A DNA stretch of 64,000 bases, taken from the NCBI GenBank assembly GCA_028285105.1, contig JANQQE010000032.1, positions 62,001-126,000 on the forward strand, written 5' to 3'. Shown one piece after another: positions 1-8,942 of this stretch. The stretch comes from Alphaproteobacteria bacterium. GTDB taxonomy: Bacteria > Planctomycetota > Phycisphaerae > UBA1845. The notes under the pieces are model-generated. The model was given only the letters and a program-made list of their open reading frames with translations, made no database searches and was not told the DNA's origin. Both the position numbers and the translations under genes were made by a program. Numbering within the stretch: the first letter of the stretch is position 1; every line of letters starts with the position of its first letter.

Positions 1-205
1 CGTCGCGTTCGCTCAGTAGCGCCGTCATCTTATTCTGCAATTCGTCGATGAGCGCGAGATAGGCAATCGTGTTCGCCGATGATTCGTTTGTGTGAAACGG
101 TGCAAGCGAAGGTTGTGGCGCCGGGCCGGCAATGCGTGCGGTATTTTGTCGCTCGAGCAGCGGAAGTGCCGTCATCGAAAAAGACTGTGTTTGCGACTTG
201 ACCAC
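1..205 (-). CDS. N-terminal fragment of an unrecognised protein (cut by window edge)
   Basis: The first 68 codons of a minus-strand gene are present; the rest lies outside the window. The GTG start at 203-205 is chosen because a GGAGG stands 11 nt upstream (217-221). An in-frame ATG 12 codons later has no better ribosome site. The visible peptide begins VVKSQTQSFSM and runs into a helical, charged stretch ending near DELQNKMTALLSERD, which could open a coiled coil. There is no signal peptide or membrane segment. It lies 150 bp downstream of the CHASE2 cyclase gene in the same direction, so co-transcription is possible. No function can be assigned. A longer minus frame at 30-389 crosses the gap in another phase and is not preferred. 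Confidence 0.55.
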   Translation of the reverse strand, partial: MVKSQTQSFSMTALPLLERQNTARIAGPAPQPSLAPFHTNESSANTIAYLALIDELQNKMTALLSERD

Positions 206-355
206 GGTGCTTCAATCCTCCGCCGAATGGGTTGCTTGTATGATTTATATTCGCAGAACCAAAACCAACTGTATGTCGGAGCATTGTCAATTGAACTTGA
301 ACAAAAGTGATGCATCGTGCGCAGGGTTGAACGAGTTGTAGAAAAGATCGCGCAG

Positions 356-3300
356 CTACTTGGTCGTCATGGTGATGGCCATGTTCCACGCATCGCCGTC
401 TGCCGGCGGGTTCAATTCCAGTTGCTCGATCTCGCTGTAGTAGAGTTCGATGGCTGGATCGTTCGGGCGAAGCTGTTGGCAGTGCTGAAAATGCCGTTTT
501 GACCCTGCCCAGTTTTGTCGTTGAAATGCGCTGACGGCTTCGTCGAATGCGTCGGCATATTCAAGCGCTTTGTCATCCACTGACCCTTTTCGCCCCAGCA
601 ACTCGTAAACTTGAACGGCTTGGGCTTTGCCTTTGACCTGAAGGGCTGCGAGGTGGCGGTAATGATAGCGATCGCCCGCGTGGTTTCGGCAGATGTCGGA
701 GATCATGATTTGCGTGCCGAAGGCTTTGTTGGCGCTTTCGAGTCGGGCTGCGAGGTTCACCGTGTCGCCGATGCAGGTGTAGTCGGTTTGGTTTTCGCTG
801 CCGAAGTAACCAACGTAGACAGGACCGGAATGCACGCCGACGCGCATCCAGAGGTCGCGGAATTCGTCGGCGTACTCTTCGTCGGCTGACTCTTTTAGCT
901 CGTTGAGTTTGTCAGCCGTCGCAAGTGCCGATTCGCATCCGACGAGGATGTGGTCTTCAACCGGCCAAAGTGGCGAATTGAAAAATGCGAAAATCCCGTC
1001 GCCCATGAATTTGTTAAACGCCCGGTTCTCGACGAGGACTTCGCCCATCGCTCCGAGGTAGTGGTTGAGGATGGTTTTGGTCTGGTTGGCGTCGAGACGT
1101 TCGCTAATCGATGTGAAACCCTGCAAATCGCTGAAGTAGCAGGTCACGTCTGCCGGCTTGGGCGAGAGGTCGAGCTTGTCCATGTGTCGGGTGATCGATG
1201 CCGCGATCGCCGGCGACGTGTTGCGGGCGAGTGCGCGAGAGAACGAACGGCGCTGTCGTTCTTCGGTGGACTGGCGATACAACGTGATCATCGCCCACGC
1301 CACGAACGTGGTCGCTGCCGGCACAATCGTCGCGACAAAGATTCCATGCTTCCACGTCAGATAACACGACAAAGCCAACATCGGTGCGATCAAAAGCAGC
1401 AATGACGCAAACGCAAGCCAAGGACCCTTGCTCGCTGTCAGGAACGTTATGATGGCACCGACAATGATAATTAGCAGTATGGGCATGTATGCCGGAGCGA
1501 CGGTTGGTATGCGATTTTGCAATAGCGTGTTGACGAGGTTGGCGTGGGCCATCACGCCCGGCATGTTTTCAAACACCGGGGCGTTCACCATGTCCGCTTG
1601 CGCCGATGCGGTGTGACCGACGAAGCAAAATTTACCGTCGAGTTTTTCACGAAGTTCATGTAGCAATTCGTCGGCGCGGGCTTGCAGGCGGGCGTTGTTT
1701 GCTTTGAGTTCTTTCGTAAACGGACCGACAACGAGTTGGGCGTTGAGGTTCTCGATACGCTCAAAAAGGATACGTTCTTCTTCGTCTTCTGGTTCCAGCC
1801 CGCCGATTTCCTGATGCATGCGTTCGATATTCGAGAGCGCAAGGTCTTCAGTTCGTTCGATTTTTTTGAGCAGTTCATCGCGCTGCACTTCGAGATTCGG
1901 TCGCGATTCGGCGTTGGCGAGTTCGATGCCAGATTCCAGCAGCGACAATTGTCGCACGCGGGCTTCATGGTCGAGCAGACCTGACGGTGCGCCTTCATAC
2001 ATCAATTCTACGGCTTGGAATCGTCGGGTGCGAAGTAGGGCATTATTGCTTCTGATGGTTCGGCGACACGTCGCGATCTCCATCGCCCGTGACACCGGGA
2101 TGTGCGTGAAGCTTTTCTCCCACGAGGGATGGCCGCGATCGATGTGCCAGTTGACCAGCATCTCGCCGTTTTTGTTGAGCGGTAAACGCCATTCGTGCGA
2201 CTTGGATTTGTCGGTAAGGACGAGTCGATTCTTGTTGTCGGCAGTAATCGAATCGAGGTCGATGTCGAGAATGTCTGCCGCCAGCGCAAAGGCGATCTGC
2301 CTTACGATACGCCCATCGACCTTCGCGAGGACTGGGACATGGCGAAGAATTCCATCGTCGTCCTTGTTGAAATTCACGAAACCGATTCGCTTCGCAGCGC
2401 CGGCAATCTCTGCAACCGGTACCGTCGGGTCGATACCGTTGGGCAAGAGATCGACATACGCAGGATCGGGTTCCAGGCAATGCCGGCGGATGAACCGACG
2501 GGACAACGCCCGGGTATACTCGCGAAAGACATCGTGGCGGTCGCGCGAAGCGATGTTGGGCGGGTGGTTCGGCAAGATCGCCGTGTAGACTTCTGCCAGG
2601 GTTGCGTCGGCATTCTTGTGGAAAAACTTCTCGACGAGAAACTCTGCCGCCAGCGGTTTCATGCGACTGAGGTGAATTTCGACGTCGCGTACCGGAATGT
2701 CCAGGCGCTCGGCGATTTCCGATTGATCCAGTGCGAAATCTTTGCGCAGCACATGGTCGATCCGAGCCTGGGTGAATCGCGATTTTGAGTCGATGCCTGC
2801 GGGGATATTCAATCGCGAGGCAAACGCATCGTGCGTGATATCAGGGTTCTTGTCGAGAATCTTACGGGCATCGTTGCGAAGTTGCTGCGGATCGAACGAC
2901 GGCGGCGACGATTCGAAGAACAATGCGACGTAAACGTTGCCGGCATTTCGGATCGCGGTTGCCAACTCCCGGTCATCGAAGATCGCGTTTTCGATTGAGG
3001 TTTCGCCCAGGACTTCGCCGCCGAGCGAATCGGCATCGTAGTCGGGCTCGAGTCGGGGGTCGGAGATGCGCCCGGGCGACGGTTCGGCATAGACGATATC
3101 AAGCAGGATGGATTCAGCGCCGCATTCCTCGAGGATGCCGACAAGGTCGGCTTGCATGCGGCGGGGCCACGGCCAACGGTGAATGCTGCGCAGGGCGTAG
3201 TCGTTGATGTCGATGAGGACGATGCGCGGGTCGGCATCGATCTGATTGAGGTGGCGAAAGCCTTCGTCGAGTTGAAATCGCGACAGCGGTACGAACATGC

Positions 3301-3391
3301 CAGCCAGGTACGCCAGCACCGCCAACGTCGTGACAAACGTACCGACCGTAAACGCCCAAAGACGTCGCTTGATCCATTCGCTCAGATTCAT
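356..3391 (-). CDS. CHASE2-domain adenylate cyclase (class III), membrane-bound
   Basis: Predicted to make cyclic AMP from ATP in response to an extracytoplasmic signal. An N-terminal membrane anchor (about residues 10-35) leads into a CHASE2 sensor (about 40-620), recognisable by RIVLIDINDYALRSI and the closing GKFCFVGHTA...NTLLQNRIP block. Three membrane helices follow (about 635-705), then the cyclase domain (about 745-930). Both metal-binding Asp are present (CYFSDLQGF and FMGDGIFAFF). The Lys of NKFMGD and the Asp of YTCIGDTVNLAAR fit adenine specificity, and the transition-state Asn and Arg of NLAAR are intact. The CHASE2 region is unusually long, with helical insertions near 170-310 and 465-600. 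I chose the ATG at 3391; a GTG at 3427 would add 12 residues, and neither start has a clear ribosome site. It follows trpD. Confidence 0.9.
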   Translation of the reverse strand: MNLSEWIKRRLWAFTVGTFVTTLAVLAYLAGMFVPLSRFQLDEGFRHLNQIDADPRIVLIDINDYALRSIHRWPWPRRMQADLVGILEECGAESILLDIVYAEPSPGRISDPRLEPDYDADSLGGEVLGETSIENAIFDDRELATAIRNAGNVYVALFFESSPPSFDPQQLRNDARKILDKNPDITHDAFASRLNIPAGIDSKSRFTQARIDHVLRKDFALDQSEIAERLDIPVRDVEIHLSRMKPLAAEFLVEKFFHKNADATLAEVYTAILPNHPPNIASRDRHDVFREYTRALSRRFIRRHCLEPDPAYVDLLPNGIDPTVPVAEIAGAAKRIGFVNFNKDDDGILRHVPVLAKVDGRIVRQIAFALAADILDIDLDSITADNKNRLVLTDKSKSHEWRLPLNKNGEMLVNWHIDRGHPSWEKSFTHIPVSRAMEIATCRRTIRSNNALLRTRRFQAVELMYEGAPSGLLDHEARVRQLSLLESGIELANAESRPNLEVQRDELLKKIERTEDLALSNIERMHQEIGGLEPEDEEERILFERIENLNAQLVVGPFTKELKANNARLQARADELLHELREKLDGKFCFVGHTASAQADMVNAPVFENMPGVMAHANLVNTLLQNRIPTVAPAYMPILLIIIVGAIITFLTASKGPWLAFASLLLLIAPMLALSCYLTWKHGIFVATIVPAATTFVAWAMITLYRQSTEERQRRSFSRALARNTSPAIAASITRHMDKLDLSPKPADVTCYFSDLQGFTSISERLDANQTKTILNHYLGAMGEVLVENRAFNKFMGDGIFAFFNSPLWPVEDHILVGCESALATADKLNELKESADEEYADEFRDLWMRVGVHSGPVYVGYFGSENQTDYTCIGDTVNLAARLESANKAFGTQIMISDICRNHAGDRYHYRHLAALQVKGKAQAVQVYELLGRKGSVDDKALEYADAFDEAVSAFQRQNWAGSKRHFQHCQQLRPNDPAIELYYSEIEQLELNPPADGDAWNMAITMTTK

Positions 3392-3463
3392 GCGGGCATC
3401 GTAAACGGACGGGCGAGGTACCGCCACGATTGTTCTGAAGCACGTGTTGGTTGGGGATGCACT

Positions 3464-4519
3464 CTACGCATTGCTTACCTTTGCGACTTGGAAGAGCTTT
3501 TCCTTTGCCGCTCCTGAATCGATCATCTCGATTGCACGTTCGACGCCTTCGCGTAGTGAATCGGTGACGCCGTACACCGTCATCGCTGCGGCTGCGTTTA
3601 GGACGGCGTGGTCGCGTTTCGGGCTTCGCTTTTTATTCAGGATTGTTCGGACGGCGGCTGCGCTTTCGGAAGGGGACTCGACGATCAATTCTGTAAGTGG
3701 CAAAGGCGATAAACCGACATCGTCTGGCTCGACCGTGTGCAATTTGATCGCACCGTCGCGCAGCTCGCAGATGTGCGTCTTGCCGGTAATCGTCAGGTCG
3801 CATAGCCCGTCGCTGCCATGTACAACCCAGACGCGTTTCGCACCGAGCTTGGCCAGGGCGTTGGCCATCAATTCGAGGTGCTCGTATCGACTGACACCGA
3901 GGATCTGATATTCCGCGCCGGCAGGGTTGGCCAGCGGCCCCAAAAGGTTGAACATCGTCCGCACACCGATCGCCTTGCGAACCGGGACGGCATGCACCAT
4001 CGCCGGGTGCAGATGCGGTGCGTGCATGAACGCCAGGTTGCACGTTTCGAGGCAGCGTTCCAGCACGGGCACGTCGGCTTCCAGGTTGATGCCGAGTTCC
4101 ATCAACACTTCGCTGCTGCCACTGACCCGCGTGTTCGTGCGATTGCCGTGCTTGGCCACCACCGCACCGCCAGCCGCGGCAATGATCGCTGCCGTCGTCG
4201 AAACATTGAATGTGCTGATTCCGTCGCCACCGGTTCCGCAGGTGTCGATGCAGGGGCGTTGGCTGTTGATGCGTTTCGCCGCCTGCCGCATTGCCTCTGC
4301 TGCTCCAACCAGTTCATCCACGTGTTCGCCTTTGGTTTTCAGCGCGCAGACGAGAGCGGCTGTCCAATGCGGTTCGAGCGCGCCAGCCATCATCGCCGTG
4401 AAGGTTTCGCGGGTTTCTTCGCGCGACAAGTGTTCGCCTTTTTGGGCGCGACGAATCTGATCGATGATGACCGAATGCATGTCAGCAAAATCCGGCAGGG
4501 TTGATGTCTCGTTGGTCAT
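3464..4519 (-). CDS. trpD: Anthranilate phosphoribosyltransferase
   Basis: Transfers phosphoribose from PRPP to anthranilate, the second step of tryptophan synthesis, in the cytoplasm. The 351-residue product has the family's usual length. The PRPP-binding motif appears as DTCGTGGDGISTFNVST near residue 93, followed by AAAGGAVVAKHGNR with the conserved KHGNR anthranilate/Mg contact, and RTMFNLLGPLANPA further on. The start ATG at 4517-4519 has no clear Shine-Dalgarno; a promoter close upstream would give a very short leader. No other trp genes are in the window, so the pathway is dispersed here. The cyclase gene follows on the same strand after 72 bp and may be co-transcribed. The family call is secure. 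Confidence 0.96.
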   Translation of the reverse strand: MTNETSTLPDFADMHSVIIDQIRRAQKGEHLSREETRETFTAMMAGALEPHWTAALVCALKTKGEHVDELVGAAEAMRQAAKRINSQRPCIDTCGTGGDGISTFNVSTTAAIIAAAGGAVVAKHGNRTNTRVSGSSEVLMELGINLEADVPVLERCLETCNLAFMHAPHLHPAMVHAVPVRKAIGVRTMFNLLGPLANPAGAEYQILGVSRYEHLELMANALAKLGAKRVWVVHGSDGLCDLTITGKTHICELRDGAIKLHTVEPDDVGLSPLPLTELIVESPSESAAAVRTILNKKRSPKRDHAVLNAAAAMTVYGVTDSLREGVERAIEMIDSGAAKEKLFQVAKVSNA

Positions 4520-4539
4520 TGTTGAACCGAGTCGGTACA

Positions 4540-4548
4540 GTGTAGCAG
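4540..4548 (-). promoter_or_regulatory. Possible extended -10 promoter element for trpD
   Basis: On the minus strand TGC-TACACT gives an extended -10 (TGn plus four of six -10 bases). A weak -35-like ATGAAC lies 16 nt upstream. Transcription would begin near 4533, only about 14 nt before the trpD ATG, which fits the absence of a Shine-Dalgarno there. This is inference from sequence matching. Confidence 0.3.
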
Positions 4549-4594
4549 AATTGCGGAATCGTTCATCGCTACTTGAATATCGGACGGACTATTC

Positions 4595-6016
4595 GTGGAT
4601 GGGGCTGCAACTTCTTACGCTGATGTGGACGACACAATCGTTGCGGTATGCACGGCAGCCGGTGTCGGTCCGCGCGGAATCGTGCGCCTTTCCGGACCCG
4701 ATGCATTCAAGATTGCCCAATGCGTTTTTGTGACTGGGTCGGACGACGCATTGTCGAAGCGACGCGGATTCCGATGCGTTGAAGGCCACGTGGAGTTCGA
4801 TGCATGCCATCGTGTTCCTGCTCAGGCGTATGTGTTTACAGAACCCCATAGCTATACGCGACAGGACTCGGTCGAACTGCACACGGTGGGGTCGGCACCG
4901 GTGTTGGATATGCTTGTCGAGCAGTGCATTCGAGCGGGGGCCAGATCGGCTCATCCCGGTGAGTTTACTGCGCGGGCGTATCTTTCGGGGGCATTGTCGC
5001 TTTCCGAAGCCGAGGCTGTGGCGACAACCATCCATGCCCGGACCGACGCACAGTTGCGATCGGCGCGACGAGTAATGCGGGGCGACCTTCGCGACACGAT
5101 CGTTGCGTGGCAGGATTCGCTCGCCGATTTGCTTTCGCTGGTGGTGGCTGACATCGACTTTGCGGAAGAACCGATCGATTTCATTTCGACGGAGCAACTT
5201 GCGTCGCAGGTGAAAGACTTGAATACGCGGTTGCATGCGTTGATCGAATCGGCAGAGTCGCAGTCGCGCTTCGATGTGGTTCCGCATGTGTTGCTGCTGG
5301 GCTTGTCCAATGCCGGCAAAAGTACGCTGCTCAATGCGCTGACCGGAATCGATCGGGCGATCGCGTCGGCAGTCTCGGGGACGACCCGCGATATTCTTGC
5401 TGCACCGGCAACACTCGACGGCATCGAAGCGATGCTGCTCGACTCTGCCGGTGTGGATGACAGTCCCGACCAGGTGTTGGTTCATGCCCGTCAGCGAGCG
5501 AAAGAGGAGGCTGGCAGAGTCGATCTGGTTTGTATCGTTGTTGATGTGTCCGAGTTGGTTGACAAGGCAGCGCTCGAAAAACTCCATCAACTCGCCGACG
5601 CACCGACCATGCTCATCGGAACTAAAATAGACTTGGTCGAATCCGATCGGGACGAAATTCTGCAATCGCTCTCGGAATCGGGTAACCGAGAGGCATGTCT
5701 GGTGAGCGCGGCGACGGGCGAACGCGTTCAAGACCTGCGTACGATGCTCGCACGGCAACTCGTCACGCGATCGGGCGATGCGGAACACAGCGCCATCACG
5801 TTGTCCACGAATCAACATGTCGCATTGACGACTGCTAACGAATCGTTGCTGCGATGCATCGAACTCACCACAACATCCGACAATTTGCTGGACATTGCAG
5901 AACTCGTCGCCCTTGAACTGCGAGAAGCGCTCGATTCGCTTGCGCTCACCACGGGCACGGTTTCGACGGACGATTTGCTGGGGCGGATATTCTCGTCGTT
6001 TTGCATCGGCAAATAA
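4595..6016 (+). CDS. mnmE: tRNA modification GTPase MnmE (TrmE)
   Basis: With MnmG, MnmE installs the 5-carboxymethylaminomethyl group on wobble uridine of certain tRNAs. The 473-residue protein has the N-terminal folate-binding part (DTIVAVCTAAGVGPRGIVRLSGPDA), a helical domain with an inserted Ras-like GTPase, and the diagnostic C-terminus FCIGK. GTPase motifs: G1 GLSNAGKST near residue 235 with the K+-binding Asn, G2 SGTTRD, G3 DSAG at 283-286, G4 GTKID. Switch II is divergent: the position matching the catalytic Glu282 of E. coli MnmE is Leu295, and the Arg275 position is Asp. The start is GTG at 4595; a GTG ten codons later is also possible. It is divergent from trpD. MnmG is not in the window. 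Confidence 0.93.
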   Translation: MDGAATSYADVDDTIVAVCTAAGVGPRGIVRLSGPDAFKIAQCVFVTGSDDALSKRRGFRCVEGHVEFDACHRVPAQAYVFTEPHSYTRQDSVELHTVGSAPVLDMLVEQCIRAGARSAHPGEFTARAYLSGALSLSEAEAVATTIHARTDAQLRSARRVMRGDLRDTIVAWQDSLADLLSLVVADIDFAEEPIDFISTEQLASQVKDLNTRLHALIESAESQSRFDVVPHVLLLGLSNAGKSTLLNALTGIDRAIASAVSGTTRDILAAPATLDGIEAMLLDSAGVDDSPDQVLVHARQRAKEEAGRVDLVCIVVDVSELVDKAALEKLHQLADAPTMLIGTKIDLVESDRDEILQSLSESGNREACLVSAATGERVQDLRTMLARQLVTRSGDAEHSAITLSTNQHVALTTANESLLRCIELTTTSDNLLDIAELVALELREALDSLALTTGTVSTDDLLGRIFSSFCIGK

Positions 6017-6095
6017 TGCCTTTGAAACCGGGGCGCCCCTCCTGCATAAAACGAAAAGAAGCCGCATCCTCTTATTGACATAACTTTGGTTTCAA

Positions 6096-6124
6096 TTGAC
6101 ACACATTTTTGCGCCAGTTACAAA
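6096..6124 (+). promoter_or_regulatory. Sigma-70-type promoter for the mla operon
   Basis: A perfect TTGACA (6096-6101) is followed after 17 nt by TACAAA (6119-6124). Transcription would start near 6131, about 67 nt before the mlaE ATG. A second TTGACA at 6075-6080 has no matching -10 at usual spacing. It stands in the 181-bp gap between mnmE and mlaE. Confidence 0.5.
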
Positions 6125-6197
6125 CTGATCGGCGTTTGCTCAGGCAAAGGCGCATCTCGCCAGGTGGGAGCGGTTCGGTGAAGGGCTGAGTTGGCCA

Positions 6198-7010
6198 ATG
6201 ATCATCACGACGATCGGCAGAAAAACGAGTAGGTCGCTCGAAGCGTTCGGTCGCTTCTGGATGTTTTGTCTGCTGACCACGCGCTGGATGGCCACCAGCA
6301 TCTTCCGACTTCGCAACTGGCGATTGGTCATGCCGCAGCTTTACGAAGTGGGCAACCGCTCGCTCCCGGTCATTGCGATCACGGGCACATTCGTCGGGAT
6401 GGTGCTGGCGATTCAGGCGTACGATCAGCTTCATGCAGCCGGTTTCGCGGAGCGGATGGGGGTGCTGCTCAACGTCACACTCGTCCAGGAGTTGGGGCCG
6501 GTGTTGGCAGCCGTCATGCTCGCGGGCAGGGTTGGCGGAGCATTGACGGCAGAACTGGGCACGATGAACGTGACGGAGCAGATCGACGCCTTGCGGGCGA
6601 TGGGTTCCGACCCGATTCGATATCTTGTCGTGCCGCGTTTTCTCGCGTGTCTGATCCTCTGCCCGATCCTGACGCTGTTTGCCGATATTTGCGGTTCGCT
6701 CGCCGGTTCATGGATCGCTGTCGGGTTGAAGGATATTCCCTACGAACCGTACAGCTACTACACGATGGATGCGATGACCAAATGGGACTTGGGCGTCGGG
6801 TTTGTGAAGAGCTTGATCTTCGGCTGGATCATCGGAATGGTCGCCTGTTACAAGGGTTTTCATTGTCGTGCGGGTGCAGAAGGCGTGGGACGGGCGTGCA
6901 CAGAGTCGTTCGTCGCGACGTTTATGGCGATCCTGATCGTGGACTTCTTCATCGCGACGTTCAGCACGGGGTTGTACAAGGTGCTGTACGGTTTTAAGTC
7001 ATTGGTATAA
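6198..7010 (+). CDS. mlaE: MlaE-family ABC transporter permease
   Basis: Inner-membrane permease of an MCE-type lipid ABC transporter that moves phospholipid between inner and outer membranes. The 270-residue sequence carries the family core: GTFVGMVLAIQAYDQL, then TLVQELGPVLAAVMLAGRVG and AELGTMNVTEQIDALRAMG with the ATPase-coupling EQIDAL helix, VVPRFLACLILCPILTLFAD, and a C-terminal GAEGVGRACTESFVATF. About five or six hydrophobic segments are visible. It is the first gene of mlaE-mlaF-mlaD: the next start is 16 bp on. The neighbours and family motifs make the function firm, although MlaA, MlaB and MlaC are absent, so the direction of transport and the outer partners are unknown. Confidence 0.94.
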   Translation: MIITTIGRKTSRSLEAFGRFWMFCLLTTRWMATSIFRLRNWRLVMPQLYEVGNRSLPVIAITGTFVGMVLAIQAYDQLHAAGFAERMGVLLNVTLVQELGPVLAAVMLAGRVGGALTAELGTMNVTEQIDALRAMGSDPIRYLVVPRFLACLILCPILTLFADICGSLAGSWIAVGLKDIPYEPYSYYTMDAMTKWDLGVGFVKSLIFGWIIGMVACYKGFHCRAGAEGVGRACTESFVATFMAILIVDFFIATFSTGLYKVLYGFKSLV

Positions 7011-7026
7011 TCATCGAGATGATTCG

Positions 7027-7848
7027 TTGAGTGGTGAACCTGCACAATTGGATACGACTGCTCAGGGAGACGGCGCGCCGATCGTAGAACTGCGCGACGT
7101 CAGCAAGCAGTTCGGTAAGCTTGTCGTGCTTCGCGATGTCAACATGAAGTTTCGAAAAGGTGAGACGACCGTCATCATCGGAGCGTCGGGGGCGGGCAAG
7201 AGTGTGATTCTCAAGCACATCGTCTCGCTGCTCAAACCGGATTCCGGCGAAGTCTATTGTGCGGGCGAACGCATCGACACCATGACCGATCGAGAACTGG
7301 TGCATCTGCGAAAGCGGTTCGGTTTTCTGTTTCAGATGGGGGCGCTCTTCGATTCGTTTACAGTTGCGGAGAATGTGGCGTTTCCAATAGTCGAACACAC
7401 CCGACGAAGCAAGTCCAACATCGCCAAGACCGTGGCTGAGAAGCTTGCCATGGTCGGGCTTGACGGGTTGCAGGAAAAGAAACCGGCACAACTGTCGGGC
7501 GGACAACGAAAGCGCGTGGGGTTGGCTCGAGCGATCGCGCTCGATCCTGAGATCATTCTCTACGACGAACCCACCACTGGGTTGGATCCGATTCGGTCGG
7601 ACGTCATCAATGAACTGATCATCAAGTTGCAGCGCGAACTCAACGTTACCAGCGTCGTCGTCACGCACGATATGGCCAGCGTCCGAAAGATCGGCGACCG
7701 GGTCGTCATGTTGCACGAAGGCGAGTTTATATTCGACGGAACGCCGAAGGACATGGAAACCAGCGACAACAAAACGGTCCGGCAATTCGTCGAGGGGCGG
7801 GCAGCGGATGAGCAGCTTGCGGGTATTCGGTTGAAAGGCAAACCATGA
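7027..7848 (+). CDS. mlaF: MlaF-family ABC transporter ATPase
   Basis: Cytoplasmic ATPase of the MCE lipid transporter, paired with MlaE. The 273-residue protein has all ABC motifs: Walker A GASGAGKS (about residue 52), Q-loop FQMGALFDSFTVAENV, signature LSGGQRKRVGLARA (about 156), Walker B IILYDEPTTGLDP (about 180) and switch His VTHD. The start is TTG at 7027, in frame with the first plausible MlaF residues; no ATG is available before the P-loop region. The final codons overlap the mlaD start by four bases (ATGA), which indicates translational coupling. The acidic-free N-terminal extension of about 15 residues is not conserved in the family as far as I can tell. Confidence 0.95.
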   Translation: MSGEPAQLDTTAQGDGAPIVELRDVSKQFGKLVVLRDVNMKFRKGETTVIIGASGAGKSVILKHIVSLLKPDSGEVYCAGERIDTMTDRELVHLRKRFGFLFQMGALFDSFTVAENVAFPIVEHTRRSKSNIAKTVAEKLAMVGLDGLQEKKPAQLSGGQRKRVGLARAIALDPEIILYDEPTTGLDPIRSDVINELIIKLQRELNVTSVVVTHDMASVRKIGDRVVMLHEGEFIFDGTPKDMETSDNKTVRQFVEGRAADEQLAGIRLKGKP

Positions 7849-8942
7849 ACGAAACAAAGAGGAATTTTGCAGTTGGGTTGTTCATGATTGGAGGTATCGC
7901 GGTTCTCGGATACTTGATGGTGCTTTTCGGTGAAGCTCCAGGATGGCTCGGCGGTGCGGAATACGAGTTGCGCATCGAAGTCAAAGAGATTTCCGGTATC
8001 GACGACGGTTCGCCGATTTACTTAAACGGTATCAAAGTGGGCAGGGTCACGACGCTCGATTTCATTGACATGGCCCGCCCGGAAATGGGCGTCGTACTCT
8101 TCGGAAAGATCAAGAAAGAGTTCAGCATTCCGTTGGGAGCGCGGGCTGAGTGCATCAGTCCTACGCTGGGCATTGGACGAGGTCGCGTCGATATCTTTGC
8201 GAGTGGGGGTACTGGGCACGTTGAGCCTGGCGGCGTGATTCCTGGCGTGATGATCAACTCGCTCGAACGGATTTTTCCACAGCAGATGGCCACCTCAATC
8301 GAAAGCACTGTTGTCGGGATCGGTGATTTCGCCGAAGCGTATGCGCCGGTTGCGCACGACATTCACGAACTGCTGAAGATTCGCACCATGCAGGAAGTCG
8401 ACACGGACCCGCAAAAGATCGCCGCAAACCTGTACACCGCCGTTCAGCGCCTGGATCACGTACTCAAAACGTTCGACGGCGTGATTGGCGACACAGAGAT
8501 GCGTGCCAAGTTGGATCAGGTGATGGACAACCTGCTCGCGATGACGAATGACGCAAAAAGCGCAATGTCCGATCTGCGGGAGACGACGGCGACGTTGAAA
8601 ACCGAGATGGCCAAGATCACGAATCGCGCAGAGCAGGCTCTAACCAGCGTCGATACCCGCGTCAACGAGTTGGCCGACGCAGCGCTGCCGACGCTCGATC
8701 ATGCGGCGAAGACGGCATCGAATTTGCATCGCGTGTCGCAGAAGATTGCCGAAGGCGATGGGACGCTTGGTCGGTTGCTTAACGACGAGCGGTTGTATGA
8801 AGCGACGCTGCTGGCGATTCAGCGCATTCAGGATATGGTCGATTCGTTTCGGCGGTTGGCTGACCGGTTCGAGCGGAGGGGCCGGATCGGGTTGGAGGTC
8901 GGTGGATTCCCAGTGGATCAGGACTTGTCGAAACCCAAGTAG
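7845..8942 (+). CDS. mlaD: MCE-domain protein (MlaD-like), membrane-anchored periplasmic
   Basis: Substrate-binding component of the MCE lipid transporter. The 365-residue protein begins NETKRNFAVGLFMIGGIAVLGYLMVLF, the usual single N-terminal membrane helix. The MCE domain follows at about residues 38-115 (ISGIDDGSPIYLNGIKVGRV is typical). The long C-terminal half is helical with repeated hydrophobic-polar spacing, as in MCE proteins that form a needle or tunnel across the periplasm. It overlaps mlaF by ATGA. Its last 25 bases overlap the 3' end of the convergent glycosyltransferase gene, so no room is left for a separate terminator between them. Confidence 0.92.
   Translation: MNETKRNFAVGLFMIGGIAVLGYLMVLFGEAPGWLGGAEYELRIEVKEISGIDDGSPIYLNGIKVGRVTTLDFIDMARPEMGVVLFGKIKKEFSIPLGARAECISPTLGIGRGRVDIFASGGTGHVEPGGVIPGVMINSLERIFPQQMATSIESTVVGIGDFAEAYAPVAHDIHELLKIRTMQEVDTDPQKIAANLYTAVQRLDHVLKTFDGVIGDTEMRAKLDQVMDNLLAMTNDAKSAMSDLRETTATLKTEMAKITNRAEQALTSVDTRVNELADAALPTLDHAAKTASNLHRVSQKIAEGDGTLGRLLNDERLYEATLLAIQRIQDMVDSFRRLADRFERRGRIGLEVGGFPVDQDLSKPK

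Noticed and set aside
30-389. 119-codon minus-strand frame at the left edge
   Set aside because: It crosses the cyclase 3' end and the gap in a different phase from the GTG gene that has a GGAGG ribosome site.
6030-6039. GGGGCGCCCC palindrome after mnmE
   Set aside because: It is a perfect 10-bp palindrome but has no loop or following T-run, so it is not supported as a terminator.
4589-6067. 492-codon open frame on the minus strand opposite mnmE
   Set aside because: mnmE on the plus strand has complete family motifs; the antisense product is Arg/Cys/His-rich with no recognisable domain, a codon-bias shadow.
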